A DNA stretch of 64,000 bases. It comes from Streptococcus constellatus (GTDB lineage Bacteria > Bacillota > Bacilli > Lactobacillales > Streptococcaceae). A program made the translations under genes and the position numbers. The notes beneath the pieces are model-generated. The model was given only the letters and a program-made list of their open reading frames with translations. It was not told where the DNA came from and ran no database searches. Numbering within the stretch: position 1 is the stretch's first letter; every line of letters starts with the position of its first letter. Location: the NCBI RefSeq assembly GCF_902167705.1, contig NZ_CABHMZ010000011.1, positions 46,061 to 110,060 on the forward strand, read 5' to 3'. Shown here one piece after another: positions 45,129 to 56,791 of this stretch.

Positions 45129-46676
45129 TCAATGTCTAAAATGCCGTACGCCTGTAAACACCATGGCAATGCCGTATTTATCAGCCATGTCAATAGATTC
45201 TTGGTCACGGACGGAGCCACCTGGCTGGATGATTGCTTTCACACCTGCAGTTGCGATTTCTTCCACGTTGTCCGCAAATGGGAAGAAAGCATCAGAAGCA
45301 AGAACAGCACCGTCAAGACGGTCTTTCGCTTGGTCAAGAGCGATACGAACAGAAGCCACACGGTTTGTTTGGCCCGGACCGACACCCAGTGTCATGTGGT
45401 CATTTGTCACGATGATACCGTTCGATTTCACGTATTTGATCGCTTTCCAAGCAAATTCAAGTGCTGTTTTTTCTTGGTCGTTTGGTTGACGTTTGGTAAC
45501 AACTTTCCAATCAGCTGGATTTTCTTCGATAACATCTTGGTTTTGAACCAAAAGCCCACCGACAACACCTGTGTATTCTTTTTCAGCTTGGCTAGCTTCT
45601 TGAGCTTCAAATGGCAATTGAAGAATCCGCAGATTTTTCTTCTTCGTTGTCAAGATTTCAAGCGCTTCGTCTGAGTAACTTGGTGCAATGATGATTTCAA
45701 GAAAAATAGCATGCATTTTCTTAGCAGTTGCTGCATCAACTTGGCGATTCAGCACGACAATTCCACCAAAGATTGAAACTGGGTCTGATTCATAAGCGTA
45801 ATCCCAAGCTGTTTCAATATCATCTGCTTGTCCGATACCACATGGGTTCATATGTTTAAGAGCAACAACGGTTGGACGGTCCTTGAAGTCTCGGATAATG
45901 CGGATGGCAGCATCAGCGTCGCGGATATTGTTAAAGGACAATTCTTTCCCGTTTAATTGTTTAGCAGAAGCAATTGAGTAATCTGTTGGTAATGCCTTTT
46001 GGTAGAAATCCGCGTCTTGTTGAGGGTTTTCACCATAACGCATGGGTTGTTTCAAATCATAAGTGATGGTGAGTTTTTCAGGTTTTGTTTCACCAACTTG
46101 TTTTGTGAAATATTCTGCAATTAAAGCATCGTAAGCTGCTGTGTGACGGAAAACTTTGGCTGCCAAGCGTTGACGCGTTTCAAAGTTTGTTTCACCATTA
46201 GCTGTCAATTCGTCTAAAACAACAGCATAATCAGCTGGGTCAACGACAACTGTAACACTGGCATGGTTTTTAGCTGCAGAGCGAAGCATGGAAGGACCAC
46301 CGATATCAATATTTTCAACCGCATCAGCGTAAGTCACATCTTGTTTCAGAATAGTTTCTTTAAACGGGTACAGATTAACCACAACAAGGTCAATCAATTC
46401 AATGTGGTTATCTTTGGCCGCTTGAAGGTGGCTGTCAAGATCGCGACGAGCCAAAAGACCGCCGTGAATATTTGGATGAAGGGTCTTCACACGGCCGTCC
46501 ATCATTTCTGGGAAACCCGTCACATCATCAATCGCGATAGTATCAACGCCTGCTTTATCAAGCGCAACTTTTGTTCCGCCAGTTGAGATAATATCCCAAC
46601 CAAGTTTTTTTAATTCTTGAGCAAATTCAACAATGCCCGCTTTGTCTGAAACACTGATTAGTGCACGTTTTGTCAT
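45129..46676 (-). CDS. purH: Bifunctional AICAR formyltransferase/IMP cyclohydrolase
   Basis: 515 residues, the standard length. Residues 1-145 are the IMP cyclohydrolase ([27 protein letters not shown]). The remainder is AICAR transformylase, with [24 protein letters not shown] and the conserved [12 protein letters not shown]. It performs the last two steps to IMP. The ATG at 46676 follows AGGA; the longer frame lacks a site. Last gene of the main pur operon. Confidence 0.96.
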   Translation of the reverse strand: MTKRALISVSDKAGIVEFAQELKKLGWDIISTGGTKVALDKAGVDTIAIDDVTGFPEMMDGRVKTLHPNIHGGLLARRDLDSHLQAAKDNHIELIDLVVVNLYPFKETILKQDVTYADAVENIDIGGPSMLRSAAKNHASVTVVVDPADYAVVLDELTANGETNFETRQRLAAKVFRHTAAYDALIAEYFTKQVGETKPEKLTITYDLKQPMRYGENPQQDADFYQKALPTDYSIASAKQLNGKELSFNNIRDADAAIRIIRDFKDRPTVVALKHMNPCGIGQADDIETAWDYAYESDPVSIFGGIVVLNRQVDAATAKKMHAIFLEIIIAPSYSDEALEILTTKKKNLRILQLPFEAQEASQAEKEYTGVVGGLLVQNQDVIEENPADWKVVTKRQPNDQEKTALEFAWKAIKYVKSNGIIVTNDHMTLGVGPGQTNRVASVRIALDQAKDRLDGAVLASDAFFPFADNVEEIATAGVKAIIQPGGSVRDQESIDMADKYGIAMVFTGVRHFRH

Positions 46677-46690
46677 TTCAGTCCTACTTT

Positions 46691-46858
46691 CTACTTCTTT
46701 TTGTAAAATATAAACCACTCAATAGCAATACTAGCAATAAGCCCGATAGAATAAGCCAAGCAAAGGCGTAACGGATTTTCAAGATTACCCAATAGTACAT
46801 TTACTATAAAGGCAACGACAATAAAAGTTAATACAAACACCAAAATCTTTTTTATCAT
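46691..46858 (-). CDS. Small membrane protein between purN and purH
   Basis: 55 residues, mostly two hydrophobic segments ([19 protein letters not shown] and [21 protein letters not shown]), ending in KKK. The AAGGAG site lies six bases before the ATG at 46858 and three before another at 46861; I prefer the former. It lies 14 bases before purH and 57 after purN, inside the operon, so it is probably translated. I recognise no family and assign no function. Confidence 0.6.
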   Translation of the reverse strand: MIKKILVFVLTFIVVAFIVNVLLGNLENPLRLCLAYSIGLIASIAIEWFIFYKKK

Positions 46859-46915
46859 CATAATCTCCTTATAAGGCAGCATACTAATAGCTAACTACGC
46901 TATCAAATACACTGA

Positions 46916-47470
46916 CTACTTTCTCTCAACTCCTAAGCTCTCCAAAACTTCTGGATAGAGTTTATACTCTGCTTCATGAATGCGAGCTTCAAAACTGTCA
47001 ATAGTATCATCAGCCAGACGAGGTACACGGACTTGTTTAATCACTTTTCCCGTGTCAACGCCATTGTCCACCCAGTGAACCGTCACGCCAGATTGGCTGA
47101 CTCCAGCATTCCAGGCATCTTCAATCCCATGAGCACCGGGAAATTCTGGCAGATAAGCTGGGTGAATGTTGATGATACGACCTTCATAAGCTGCTAGCAA
47201 AGTCGGACCAACAATCTTCATATAACCAGCCAAGCAAACCAAGTCAATGTCATATTTTTCAAGCAAAGTAACAATAGCCTCTTCGTAAGCTGCTTTATTA
47301 TCGAACTCTTTGAGTTCAAAAGCATGAGCTGTCACACCAAGTTTTTCAGCACGCTCTAAAACGTAGGCATCTCGATGATCTGAAAAGACAAACTCAACTG
47401 GAAATTGCTCCGCAATGACTTGAAAATTGGATCCGTTACCACTCGCAAAAACGGCAATTTTTTTGCTCAT
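46916..47470 (-). CDS. purN: Phosphoribosylglycinamide formyltransferase
   Basis: 184-residue folate-dependent GAR transformylase. Motifs: VFASGNGSNFQVIAE (phosphate loop, residues 7-21), INIHPAYLPEFPGAHGIEDAW with catalytic Asn/His (about 103-123), and VHWVDNGVDTGKVI with the catalytic Asp (about 140). Its ATG touches the purM stop (shared base at 47470). Confidence 0.95.
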   Translation of the reverse strand: MSKKIAVFASGNGSNFQVIAEQFPVEFVFSDHRDAYVLERAEKLGVTAHAFELKEFDNKAAYEEAIVTLLEKYDIDLVCLAGYMKIVGPTLLAAYEGRIINIHPAYLPEFPGAHGIEDAWNAGVSQSGVTVHWVDNGVDTGKVIKQVRVPRLADDTIDSFEARIHEAEYKLYPEVLESLGVERK

Positions 47471-48492
47471 TATTTCATCACCACACTTGCATCAGCTTTT
47501 TTGACGATACGACCAAGTTCGTAAACGGGCTCATCAAGCAATTCTTTCACGCGCTCAACCTTATCAGGGCTAACTGCCAACATGAGACCAATACCCATGT
47601 TGAAGATTTCAAACATTTCTTCGTGTTTAATGCTGCCATATTTTTCAAGAGCTTTGAAAATTGGAAGAACCGGAACTTTATCCTCTTCAATTTCAGCAGC
47701 TAAATCATCCGCAAACATCCGTGGAACATTTTCAACGAAGCCACCGCCAGTGATATGAGCAATACCGTTAACCAATTCTTCTTTGATAAGCGGAAGCACC
47801 GCTTTGACATAGATACGTGTTGGTTCAAGCAGCACTTCTTTCAATTTTTTGCCTTCAAGTTCTGGAAGTACTTCTTCACCTGTATAATCAGCAAAGACGC
47901 GACGCACAAGTGAGTAACCGTTTGAGTGAATCCCACTGGAAGCAAGCCCAAGAAGAACATCTCCTTCAGAAACTTTCGAGCCATCGATGATTTGGCTTTT
48001 TTCAGCGACACCAACCGCAAAACCAGCTAAATCATAGTCGTCTTCACCATACATACCAGGCATCTCAGCCGTTTCGCCACCGATAAGAGCTGCGCCAGAT
48101 TGAACACAACCTTCGGCAACACCAGCAACGACCTGTTCCAGTTTCGCAGGTTCATTTTTACCAGTAGCAATATAATCTAGGAAGTAAAGCGGCTCAGCAC
48201 CAGCTGCAATGATGTCATTGACACACATGGCAACACAGTCTTGACCAATCGTATCGTGTTTATCATACTTGATAGCAAGCATGAGTTTTGTTCCCACACC
48301 GTCAGTACCTGAAATCAAAACAGGCTCTTTCACGTCCAGCTGAGACAAGTCAAACATTCCACCAAAGCCACCAAGAGCTCCCATGACGCCAAGACGTTCG
48401 GTACGTGCTACATGTTTTTTGATACGTGCAACAACTTCATAACCCGCTTCAACATCAACACCAGATTGAGCATAAGCATTTTTTTCTGTCAT
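47470..48492 (-). CDS. purM: Phosphoribosylformylglycinamidine cyclo-ligase
   Basis: 340 residues, the usual PurM length, closing the imidazole ring to give [19 protein letters not shown] (about 60-75), [23 protein letters not shown] and [11 protein letters not shown] are ATP-binding and family motifs. The ATG at 48492 follows GAGGA; the longer frame includes that site. Confidence 0.96.
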   Translation of the reverse strand: MTEKNAYAQSGVDVEAGYEVVARIKKHVARTERLGVMGALGGFGGMFDLSQLDVKEPVLISGTDGVGTKLMLAIKYDKHDTIGQDCVAMCVNDIIAAGAEPLYFLDYIATGKNEPAKLEQVVAGVAEGCVQSGAALIGGETAEMPGMYGEDDYDLAGFAVGVAEKSQIIDGSKVSEGDVLLGLASSGIHSNGYSLVRRVFADYTGEEVLPELEGKKLKEVLLEPTRIYVKAVLPLIKEELVNGIAHITGGGFVENVPRMFADDLAAEIEEDKVPVLPIFKALEKYGSIKHEEMFEIFNMGIGLMLAVSPDKVERVKELLDEPVYELGRIVKKADASVVMK

Positions 48493-48614
48493 TATTTTTT
48501 CCTCATTCATTTAAGAGTAAGAATAAATTTTCTCGAAGGGTAAAAATTTATCCCAGTACTTCTCTAAGCTTCAAACCGAAGACCAAACTTTCAGTCGCTG
48601 TTGTTTTTATCTTT

Positions 48615-50054
48615 TCAATAAAAACTCGTTTTTTCTTTCAGGCTTTTAAGATAACGTTCCTCATAGTCATAAAGCGGCGTTGGATACTTGCCGTCAAAAT
48701 AGGCTACACAAAGACCACCATTTGGCGCATCCGTATCCAATCCAATGGATTCAATCAAACCGTCAATTGACAAGTAAGTCAAGCTATCAGCCCCAATAAT
48801 CTCACAAACCTCATCTTTTGTATGATTTGCGGAAATCAACTCACGTCGATTTTGAATATCAATCCCATAGAAACAAGGATATTTCAATTCAGGACTGCTG
48901 ATTGCCACATGAACTTCTGTCGCACCTGCTTCACGAAGCAAACGAACGATGCGACGCGATGTTGTCCCGCGAACGATAGAATCATCAATCATAACCACGC
49001 GCTTACCCTTAACAACACTTGAAACTGCTGATAGTTTCATGCGAACACCTTGCTCTCGCAATTCCTGTGTCGGCTGGATAAAGGTCCGTTGGGTGTATTG
49101 ATTTTTCACCAAGCCCATTTCATTAGGGAGACCTGATTCTTCAGCAAAGCCCATAGCTGCTGATAGCGATGAATTTGGCACCCCAACGACAATATCCGCT
49201 TCGTGCTGAAATTCTTGTGCCAGACGCTTTCCCATATTTTTACGAGCAGTGTGAACATTCACTCCATAAATATCACTGTCAGGTCGCGCAAAATACACAT
49301 ATTCCATGGAACAAATAGCAAGCTGGGTATCCGTCGTGTAGGTATCGCATTGAATGCCGCTGTCATCAATAATGACAATTTCACCCGGCTTCACATCACG
49401 AACCCATTTGGCGCCGACCACTTCAAATGCACAGGTTTCACTTGCAACCACCCAAGCTCCATTTTTCATCTGACCGATTGACAAAGGACGAAAGCCATTT
49501 GGATCAAGCGCAGCAATTAACTTATCTTCTGTCATCAAAAGATAAGCAAAGCCACCTTTAACAGTATTCAGAGCTTCCTTGACTTTCCCGATAAATTCAG
49601 GATTGTGGCTGCGGCGGATCAAATGCATCAAAATTTCAGTATCTGAGGAAGCGTTAAAAATCGCTCCCTGATCTTCCAATTCCTTTTTCAATGACAAAGC
49701 ATTCGTTAGATTGCCATTATGGCAGAGACCAAATTGCTCGTTGGTGAAATTGTAAAGGAATGGCTGAATATTATTAATAGAAGCCGATCCTGCTGTTGCA
49801 TAGCGGACATGACCTATAGCAGCCTTCCCTGTCAATTTTTCCAAATCAGCAGGATTTTTAAATACTTCTGAAAGCAGACCTGTATTGCGATGCTGAAGGA
49901 GTTTGCCCTTATCATTAGTCACGATACCAGCACCTTCCTGACCGCGGTGCTGAAGACTGTGGAGACCAAAATAAGTCACCTGAGCTGCTTGGGGGTGGCC
50001 CCAAATTCCAAAAATTCCACACTCTTCATTGAGAGATTTTTCTTCGTATGTCAC
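48615..50054 (-). CDS. purF: Amidophosphoribosyltransferase
   Basis: 479 residues, committing PRPP to purine synthesis. A short propeptide ([11 protein letters not shown]) precedes the glutaminase nucleophile Cys in ECGIFGIWG. The C-terminal PRPP loop is [17 protein letters not shown] (about 365). I prefer the GTG at 50054: GAGG lies eight bases before it, but only two bases before the ATG at 50060. This also matches the usual PurF start. Either start changes two residues only. Confidence 0.94.
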   Translation of the reverse strand: MTYEEKSLNEECGIFGIWGHPQAAQVTYFGLHSLQHRGQEGAGIVTNDKGKLLQHRNTGLLSEVFKNPADLEKLTGKAAIGHVRYATAGSASINNIQPFLYNFTNEQFGLCHNGNLTNALSLKKELEDQGAIFNASSDTEILMHLIRRSHNPEFIGKVKEALNTVKGGFAYLLMTEDKLIAALDPNGFRPLSIGQMKNGAWVVASETCAFEVVGAKWVRDVKPGEIVIIDDSGIQCDTYTTDTQLAICSMEYVYFARPDSDIYGVNVHTARKNMGKRLAQEFQHEADIVVGVPNSSLSAAMGFAEESGLPNEMGLVKNQYTQRTFIQPTQELREQGVRMKLSAVSSVVKGKRVVMIDDSIVRGTTSRRIVRLLREAGATEVHVAISSPELKYPCFYGIDIQNRRELISANHTKDEVCEIIGADSLTYLSIDGLIESIGLDTDAPNGGLCVAYFDGKYPTPLYDYEERYLKSLKEKTSFY

Positions 50055-50143
50055 TGACATTTCCTCTTATTTTTCTGTCATTTTTATGCTCAATCATTAT
50101 CAAAAGAAGCCGAAATCATAGTTTCTTTTGATATTGACGAGTA

Positions 50144-53100
50144 TTATTCCCCTGTAAAGTAACGCACAGCACTTGCAAAGAGATGTTGGTCTTTATTTCC
50201 TGGAATATTTTGGAAAAGACCATCTTCGTAACGTTCTGAATGTCCCATTTTACCAATGATTTGACCGTTCTTGCTGGTAATCCCTTCAATCGCATTAACA
50301 GAGCCGTTTGGATTGTATTTAGAATCCATACTTGGCTTACCGTCAAAGTCAACATATTGGCTAAAGATTTGTCCATTGTCACGAAGTTCTACAAATTCTT
50401 CATCTGTTACGACAAATTTCCCTTCACCATGTGATACTGGAATGGCATGAATATCACCAACTTTGACACCAAGAAGCCAAGGTGAGTTCGTATTGACAAT
50501 ACGTGTTTCAACCATTTTCGCCACGTGTTGGTTGGCATCATTGTAGAAAAGAGTTGGGCTTGTTTCAGTCGCTTCTTCAAAGTTACCGTATGGAAGCAGG
50601 CCTGATTTCACAAGCGCTTGGAATCCATTACAGATCCCGATAATCAGCCCGCCTTTTTCGATAAAGCTGTCAATAGCTGCGCGGACTTTTTGGTTCAACA
50701 AGATGTTGACAATGAATTTAGCAGAACCATCTGGTTCATCAGCAGCTGAGAAACCACCTGCAAAGAAGATGATATTTGCTTTACTGATGTTGTCAACCAT
50801 TGTGTCAACCGAAGCCTCAATCGCTGCTTCATTAAGTGTTACAAATGGAACTAAATTCACTTTTGCGCCTGCCTGTTCAAAGGCTTTTGCTGAATCATAT
50901 TCTGAATTTGTACCAGGGAAGACTGGGATGTAAACAAGTGGCTCTGCTACTTTCTTACTTGCTTTAATCACTGCATCGGAAGCAACTGCTGGAACATCTT
51001 CAAGTTTTGTACTTTGTTCAAATTCGGTTGGGTAAACGTCTTCGAGTTTACCTTCAAAGGCTGATAAAAGTTTATCTCCTGAAACGTTGACACCGTTGAC
51101 AGCAAGTGTAAAGTCAGATCTTGTCTCACCGATTTTGCTAGCTTCAGCAATTTCTTCAGTAGATGTAAAGATAAAGCCACCAAGTTGTGCTGTCAAGCTA
51201 GTCGCAAGCTCTGCCAATTTTACTTTAGCACCGATATGGTTACCAAAAGCAGCAAGCGCCAAACTTTCCATCACACCACCGTATTTAACAGCTGAAGCTG
51301 ATGTGATAGGATATGCTTTTTGAATCGCTTCAAATTTAGCAAAGTTAGCTTTAATCAAATCAAAATCAATATCTTGTGAAATAGCTTGCCCTGGAATGTA
51401 GTAAATGTATTCACCAGCTGTTTTAAATTCTGGTGAAAGAATTTTACGACTGTCAGCCGTTGTTACACCAAAAGCAACCAATGTTGGTGGTACAGTCAAT
51501 TCTTCAAACGTACCAGACATGGAGTCTTTACCGCCGATAGATGGCAAACCTAGCTGGATTTGTGCTTCGATAGTTCCAAGAAGGGCAGATACAGGCTGTC
51601 CAAAGCGTTCAGCTTGTTTGTCCATACGTTGAAAATACTCTTGATAAGAGAAACGTGCTTTAGACCAATTTGCACCTGTTGCCACCAAACGCGCTGTCGC
51701 TTCGACAACCGCATAAGCAGCACCGTGGTATGGTGACCATTCCGCGATGTAAGGGTTGAACCCTTGTGCCATAACGGAAGCTGTTGTTGTCACACCATTT
51801 TGAACAGGCAATTTTTGAACTGAGCTTTCTGTTGGCGTGATTTGATAACGACCGCCAATCGGATGATTAACCGTTGAACGACCAACAGAGCTATCAAAGA
51901 TGGTTTGTAAACCTTTTTGACTCGCATGGTTAAGGTCAGAAAGAACATTTACTGCATCAGCTTCAAGTGTTGCTGCTGAAGTTGTGCGTTGTTCTGGCAG
52001 GTCAACTTGACTGTCAACGACATTGGCATCGACCACCACGCGCACACCGTTTGTATCAAGGAAACGGCGCTCAATATCAACGATTGTTTGACCATTCCAA
52101 GTCATAACAAGGTTTGGTTTTTCAGTAACTGTTGCAACCACAACCGCATCAATGTTTTCTTTATGACATTCTGCCACGAAAGCCTCAACATCTTTCGGAC
52201 GAACCACAACTGCCATCCGTTCTTGTGATTCAGAAATAGCAATTTCAGTACCATTAAGCCCTTGATATTTCAAAGGCACTTTGTTAAGGTCGATTTCAAG
52301 ACCGTCAGCCAATTCACCGATTGCCACACAGACGCCACCAGCACCAAAGTCGTTTGACTTTTTAATGAGGCGAGTCACATTACCATTACGGAAAAGTCGT
52401 TGAATCTTCCGTTCTTCAATGGCATTCCCTTTTTGAACTTCTGCGCCAGCTGTTTCAACAGATTCAACCGTTTGAACTTTAGATGAACCAGTTGCACCAC
52501 CAACACCATCACGGCCTGTTTTACCACCAAGAAGGATAACCACATCACCAGCTTCTGGTTTCTCACGGACAACATTACCTTTAGGAGCCGCACCGACAAC
52601 GGCACCAAGTTCCATACGTTTAGCGACAAATCCTGGGTGGAAGTATTCTTTAACATAAGTTGTGGCAAGACCGATTTGGTTACCATAAGAAGAATAACCA
52701 TGCGCAGCTGTTTTAGAAATCACTTGCTGTGGTAATTTACCAAGACGCGTTTCCGAAATTGGTGTTGTAATATCACCAGCACCTGAAATACGCATAGCTT
52801 GATAAACATAAGAACGTCCTGACAATGGGTCGCGAATGGCACCACCGATACAGGTCGCAGCACCACCAAAGGGTTCAATTTCCGTTGGGTGATTGTGTGT
52901 TTCGTTCTTGAACATCAGAAGCCATGGTTCTTTAACACCATTCACATCCACTTCAATTTCAACAGAACAGGCGTTAATTTCGTCTGACACTTCCATATCA
53001 TCCAAACGACCATTCGCACGCTCATAACGACCAAAGATTGTCGCCATGTCCATCAATGTTTGTGGCTTTTCAGAACGTCCCAACTCATCCCGCATGGCAA

Positions 53101-53869
53101 TGTATTTGTCATAGGTCGCTTGTAACTGCTTTTCAAACTTAGAAGCTGAAAAGTCAATATTTTTCAACTCTGTCTCAAAAGTCGTGTGGCGACAGTGGTC
53201 TGACCAGTAAGTATCCAACACTTTCAATTCTGTTTCCGTTGGCACGCGCCCAATTGATTTGAAGTACTCTTGGATAAAGACAAGGTCATCAACTTCCATC
53301 GCCAAACCTTGCTCCGCTTTATAAGCCGCAAAATCAGCAGCTGTATAAGTCTTGAAGAAATCAAGATTTGGAATCGTTTTGTCTGATTCTGAAAATACTT
53401 GTGGCGCAATTCCTGTCGTAATATCTTTAAAACGAGAATCTACTGGATTAAGAAGATAATTCTTAACCGCATCAAGTTCAGCTGCATCAATATCTTTATT
53501 AACAAGATACAGTTGCGCTGTATTAACCGTTACATCGTTACTGCTGCCAAGAAGAAGCAGGGCCTCTTGAGAGCTGGCAGCACGTTGGTCAAATTGACCT
53601 GGAAGTGATTCAATGGCAAAGAAAGCATAGTTGGCAAGTTCAGCAACCACAGCAGTTTCATCCAAAATAGTATCCGTTACCTGCTCAGAGAAGATATGTT
53701 TCTCAGCACGTTCAAAAAGCGATTCAGCCAAGCCAAACACATCATACACCTGAATAATACGCAAATCAGTCAAACTCGCTAACTGAAGATTCTGTTTCAG
53801 CTCTTTCACAAGCGCTTGAGCTTTAATGTTAAAATTTGATTTTTTCTCAACGAAAATTCGTTTATTCAT
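50144..53869 (-). CDS. purL: Phosphoribosylformylglycinamidine synthase (large single-chain type)
   Basis: 1241 residues: the long single-chain FGAM synthase with N-terminal PurS-like, central synthetase and C-terminal glutaminase domains. The synthetase shows DTYWSDHCRHTTFETEL near residue 224 and FKNETHNHPTEIEPFGGA near 310. The glutaminase nucleophile is the Cys in GGLIIGICNGFQALVKSG (about 1070), and the His/Glu pair lies in PVSHGEGKFV. Second gene of the operon after purC. Confidence 0.96.
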   Translation of the reverse strand: MNKRIFVEKKSNFNIKAQALVKELKQNLQLASLTDLRIIQVYDVFGLAESLFERAEKHIFSEQVTDTILDETAVVAELANYAFFAIESLPGQFDQRAASSQEALLLLGSSNDVTVNTAQLYLVNKDIDAAELDAVKNYLLNPVDSRFKDITTGIAPQVFSESDKTIPNLDFFKTYTAADFAAYKAEQGLAMEVDDLVFIQEYFKSIGRVPTETELKVLDTYWSDHCRHTTFETELKNIDFSASKFEKQLQATYDKYIAMRDELGRSEKPQTLMDMATIFGRYERANGRLDDMEVSDEINACSVEIEVDVNGVKEPWLLMFKNETHNHPTEIEPFGGAATCIGGAIRDPLSGRSYVYQAMRISGAGDITTPISETRLGKLPQQVISKTAAHGYSSYGNQIGLATTYVKEYFHPGFVAKRMELGAVVGAAPKGNVVREKPEAGDVVILLGGKTGRDGVGGATGSSKVQTVESVETAGAEVQKGNAIEERKIQRLFRNGNVTRLIKKSNDFGAGGVCVAIGELADGLEIDLNKVPLKYQGLNGTEIAISESQERMAVVVRPKDVEAFVAECHKENIDAVVVATVTEKPNLVMTWNGQTIVDIERRFLDTNGVRVVVDANVVDSQVDLPEQRTTSAATLEADAVNVLSDLNHASQKGLQTIFDSSVGRSTVNHPIGGRYQITPTESSVQKLPVQNGVTTTASVMAQGFNPYIAEWSPYHGAAYAVVEATARLVATGANWSKARFSYQEYFQRMDKQAERFGQPVSALLGTIEAQIQLGLPSIGGKDSMSGTFEELTVPPTLVAFGVTTADSRKILSPEFKTAGEYIYYIPGQAISQDIDFDLIKANFAKFEAIQKAYPITSASAVKYGGVMESLALAAFGNHIGAKVKLAELATSLTAQLGGFIFTSTEEIAEASKIGETRSDFTLAVNGVNVSGDKLLSAFEGKLEDVYPTEFEQSTKLEDVPAVASDAVIKASKKVAEPLVYIPVFPGTNSEYDSAKAFEQAGAKVNLVPFVTLNEAAIEASVDTMVDNISKANIIFFAGGFSAADEPDGSAKFIVNILLNQKVRAAIDSFIEKGGLIIGICNGFQALVKSGLLPYGNFEEATETSPTLFYNDANQHVAKMVETRIVNTNSPWLLGVKVGDIHAIPVSHGEGKFVVTDEEFVELRDNGQIFSQYVDFDGKPSMDSKYNPNGSVNAIEGITSKNGQIIGKMGHSERYEDGLFQNIPGNKDQHLFASAVRYFTGE

Positions 53870-53914
53870 TTTTTATCCTTTTTAGAGTCTTTTACTAATT
53901 AGAAATCACAGTTT

Positions 53915-54622
53915 TTAGTTAAGTCCTTTTAATTTTTCAAGGACAACTTCATAAACATCTGTCAAACTACCCAAATCACGACGGAAGACATCCTTGTCCA
54001 TGTGGTGACCTTCAGCATCCCAAAGACGACAGTTATCAGGTGAAAATTCATCCGCAAGAATGATTTTGCCATCTTTATCCTTCCCAAATTCCAATTTGAA
54101 ATCAATCAAATTCAGACCAATTTGGCTAAACCAATCTTTCAAAAGTTCGTTGATACGACGTGTTTCTGCCTTGATGTAAGCAATCTCTTCGTCACTTGCA
54201 ATATCAAGGAATTTTACATGTTCATCATTGATAAATGGATCATCTAAATCATCATTTTTGTAGTAAAATTCAACGATTGGAGTATCTAATTTAATTCCTT
54301 CCTCAACACCAAACCGTTTTGAGAATGATCCTGCAGTGACATTACGCAGAACAACTTCAAGCGGAATAATATCCACTTTTTTGTTCAATTGTTCGGTTTC
54401 TGACAATTGTTTGACAAAATGAGTTGCCACACCTGCTTCATTTAATTTCGTAAAAATGAAAGATGAGATTTGATTGTTAAGAACACCTTTCCCTTTAATC
54501 GTCTCTTTACGAGCACCATTAAGCATAGTCGCTTGGTCTTTGTAACGTGCAACGATGATATTTTCATCATCTGTCAAAAATAAATCTTTAGCTTTTCCCG
54601 AATATAACAAATCATCTGTCAT
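53915..54622 (-). CDS. purC: SAICAR synthetase
   Basis: 235 residues, standard PurC length. [16 protein letters not shown] (about 7-22) is the ATP loop. Other motifs are [17 protein letters not shown] and [31 protein letters not shown], in two parts near residues 175-205. It joins aspartate to CAIR. First gene of purC-purL-purF-purM-purN-(small ORF)-purH. Confidence 0.96.
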   Translation of the reverse strand: MTDDLLYSGKAKDLFLTDDENIIVARYKDQATMLNGARKETIKGKGVLNNQISSFIFTKLNEAGVATHFVKQLSETEQLNKKVDIIPLEVVLRNVTAGSFSKRFGVEEGIKLDTPIVEFYYKNDDLDDPFINDEHVKFLDIASDEEIAYIKAETRRINELLKDWFSQIGLNLIDFKLEFGKDKDGKIILADEFSPDNCRLWDAEGHHMDKDVFRRDLGSLTDVYEVVLEKLKGLN

Positions 54623-54660
54623 TTTAATATTCGCCTTTCATCTGTTTCTGACTTAAGTCT

Positions 54661-54713
54661 ATCATATTAAAAAAAGTTTTTCAAGAAAACGTCGTACAAT
54701 AATGACGAACAAC
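54661..54713 (-). promoter_or_regulatory. purC promoter with two possible PurBoxes
   Basis: Upstream of a TATGAT -10 (54666-54661) the minus strand has two GTTCG/GTACG cores 13 bases apart (near 54712-54700 and 54699-54687), matching the reversed PurBox at about 10 and 9 of 13 positions. The matches are weaker than at purD. Confidence 0.5.
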
Positions 54714-54740
54714 AAAAAAACAACTGGTTTTTCAGCTGTT
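54713..54740 (-). terminator. Terminator of the acpP operon
   Basis: On the minus strand AACAGCTG (54740-54733) pairs with CAGTTGTT (54726-54719) and runs into TTTTTT. Confidence 0.8.
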
Positions 54741-54780
54741 TTCTTACAATTGATTTCTCATAGAGATGAATTATTCGCTT

Positions 54781-55026
54781 TTATGCTTTGTTCAAGTTTT
54801 TCTGCACGCAAGCGACAATATCGCTCACATTCTTCAAATTATCTATATCTTCGTCTGAAATTTCAATGCCAAATTCATCCTCCACAGTTAGAATAAATTC
54901 CATCAAATCAACAGAATCCGCTTGCAAGTCATCTTTCAAACTGAGTGTTTGAGAAACTTGAAATTCCTTGCCGCGACTTTCTTGAATAATTTCTACAATT
55001 CTTTCGTATATCTCTTGTTCTGTCAT
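54781..55026 (-). CDS. acpP: Acyl carrier protein
   Basis: 81-residue acyl carrier protein. The phosphopantetheine serine is in [20 protein letters not shown], at about residue 38. The protein is acidic with the usual four-helix pattern. The motif has DSVD rather than the DSLD of the main fatty-acid ACP. With plsX beside it, it may be a second ACP for phospholipid synthesis. Its ATG overlaps the plsX stop by four bases. Confidence 0.92.
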   Translation of the reverse strand: MTEQEIYERIVEIIQESRGKEFQVSQTLSLKDDLQADSVDLMEFILTVEDEFGIEISDEDIDNLKNVSDIVACVQKNLNKA

Positions 55027-56021
55027 TTTGCCTCTCCTGAAAATTCTTTTACTGCTTTTCCGACAACATTTGTTTCCAACATTGTACGAATTTGGCGAAT
55101 CGTGCTATAAACTGCTTTTGCATCGCTCGCTCCATGTGTTTTAACAACAGGTGCTTTTACTCCAAATAAAACAGCACCGCCTACATCAGAATAATTTAAA
55201 CTACTCTTCAAAGATTTTAGACTGTCTTTCAGCAACACTGCACCTAGTTTTGCTTTCCAGCCACCGTCCAAAATGGATTTTTTGAGCTGGCTCATAATCC
55301 CCATGGCTGTTCCCTCCATGGCTTTCAACACAGCATTACCTGTAAATCCGTCTGCTACCACAACATCTGCTACATGATCCATTAAATCACGCGCTTCCAC
55401 ATTTCCAATAAAATTCAACGAAGCATCCGCCGCTAACAAATCATACACTTCCTTACGAAGCGGATCACCCTTGCTCGCTTCTGTCCCATTGTTTAAAAGC
55501 CCTACACGTGGTTGTTTGATTCCACGTACATTTTCAGCATAAAATGACCCTAAAATAGCATACTGATGCAAATGATGAGCTGTATTTTCTGCATTGGCTC
55601 CCAAATCCAACATATCAAAGCCTTTGCCATCTGTCGTTGGTAATGTGGACATCAATCCCGGACGATCAATATTCTTGATACGACCGACGATGAAGAATCC
55701 TGCAGCCAAGAGCGCTCCCGTATTTCCGGCAGAAAGAACAGCATCAGCTTCTCCGTCCTTTACTGCTTTTGCCGCCAAAACCATGCTGGCATTTTTCTTC
55801 TTGCGAATTGCTTTGGTTGGCTCATCGTCCGAGTTGATTTTTTCATCCGTATGAACAATGCGAACTCGCTCAGTTGCCTTTAAATACTGCTTGATTTTTG
55901 CTTCATCTCCATAAAGAATGACTTCAACATCCGAAAAATCGTTTAGTGCTTGATTGACCCCTTCTACGATAGATTGTGGGGCATAATCGCCACCCATGGC
56001 ATCAATTGCTATTTTTTTCAT
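55023..56021 (-). CDS. plsX: Phosphate acyltransferase PlsX
   Basis: 332 residues converting acyl-ACP to acyl-phosphate, the first step of phosphatidic acid synthesis in Gram-positive bacteria. The N-terminal [18 protein letters not shown] is the PlsX signature. [15 protein letters not shown] and [17 protein letters not shown] are further motifs. The genes recO, plsX and acpP overlap by four bases each, indicating one transcript. Confidence 0.96.
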   Translation of the reverse strand: MKKIAIDAMGGDYAPQSIVEGVNQALNDFSDVEVILYGDEAKIKQYLKATERVRIVHTDEKINSDDEPTKAIRKKKNASMVLAAKAVKDGEADAVLSAGNTGALLAAGFFIVGRIKNIDRPGLMSTLPTTDGKGFDMLDLGANAENTAHHLHQYAILGSFYAENVRGIKQPRVGLLNNGTEASKGDPLRKEVYDLLAADASLNFIGNVEARDLMDHVADVVVADGFTGNAVLKAMEGTAMGIMSQLKKSILDGGWKAKLGAVLLKDSLKSLKSSLNYSDVGGAVLFGVKAPVVKTHGASDAKAVYSTIRQIRTMLETNVVGKAVKEFSGEAK

Positions 56022-56791
56022 TTCGACTCCTTGTTCTTTAAAATTTCTCCCCAGTCTCCCAGAGAATCAATAAATTTTTTGGGCTTTAGATGAATCCCAA
56101 TATACTCTTCATAAATTTGATCAATCACTTTTCGCAATTGTCGTTTTAGCTCCGGCTTCAAAGAAATGGTCTCCAATTCACTAAATTGAACCGCTTGAAA
56201 TTGATCTAATAAGTAAGGAATGTTAGGATCCAAATGACTCCGTCGCTCATCTTTGCCATAATGTTCCGGACATAAAACGCCGTTATAAGTAAAGGAAAAA
56301 TCAAACGGTAGCCCTACTCGGTGGCAAAAGCAGCATTCATGGAAATTCAAAGAAACACCAAAACGTGACAAAATTTGAATTTCAAAAATATTGGTCAGCA
56401 CCTCGTAATCCAAGCCCTGCTCCATCAATTCTAACGTTTTTTGCAAAAAAGCAAAGAGAGCCGAATCTATTTCATTATCCTGAATACTGGCGTCCGCCAG
56501 AGCTACCACATAAGTTGCATAAGCCATTGCAAACAAATCATGATTGATATGCTGGAAAGTCGTGACCCCTTGATAATCATCAATATAACTCAAACCGTCA
56601 TCATTTATTTTCATCAAAAAATCTGCCACTACCAGTGGTTGGATAACTGGATTCAACTTAGAATTTCTAGCATGTTTCACGAAAAACATTCGCTTACCAG
56701 CCTGCTCTGTGAAAATTTTGACCAGTTTATCATTTTCTCGGAAATTACGATTATAGAGAACCAAACCTTTACTTGTGATGGATTTCAGCAT
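56018..56791 (-). CDS. recO: Recombination mediator RecO
   Basis: 257-residue DNA repair protein loading RecA with RecF and RecR. Residues 1-80 form the OB fold ([22 protein letters not shown]). The C-terminal zinc site has four cysteines in [11 protein letters not shown] and [10 protein letters not shown] (about 150-180). Its start lies 23 bases inside the aminotransferase gene, so translation is coupled. Confidence 0.94.
   Translation of the reverse strand: MLKSITSKGLVLYNRNFRENDKLVKIFTEQAGKRMFFVKHARNSKLNPVIQPLVVADFLMKINDDGLSYIDDYQGVTTFQHINHDLFAMAYATYVVALADASIQDNEIDSALFAFLQKTLELMEQGLDYEVLTNIFEIQILSRFGVSLNFHECCFCHRVGLPFDFSFTYNGVLCPEHYGKDERRSHLDPNIPYLLDQFQAVQFSELETISLKPELKRQLRKVIDQIYEEYIGIHLKPKKFIDSLGDWGEILKNKESK

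Noticed and set aside
50116..50382. 88-codon frame at the end of purL
   Set aside because: Out-of-frame shadow of purL; the purL frame carries the glutaminase end motif.
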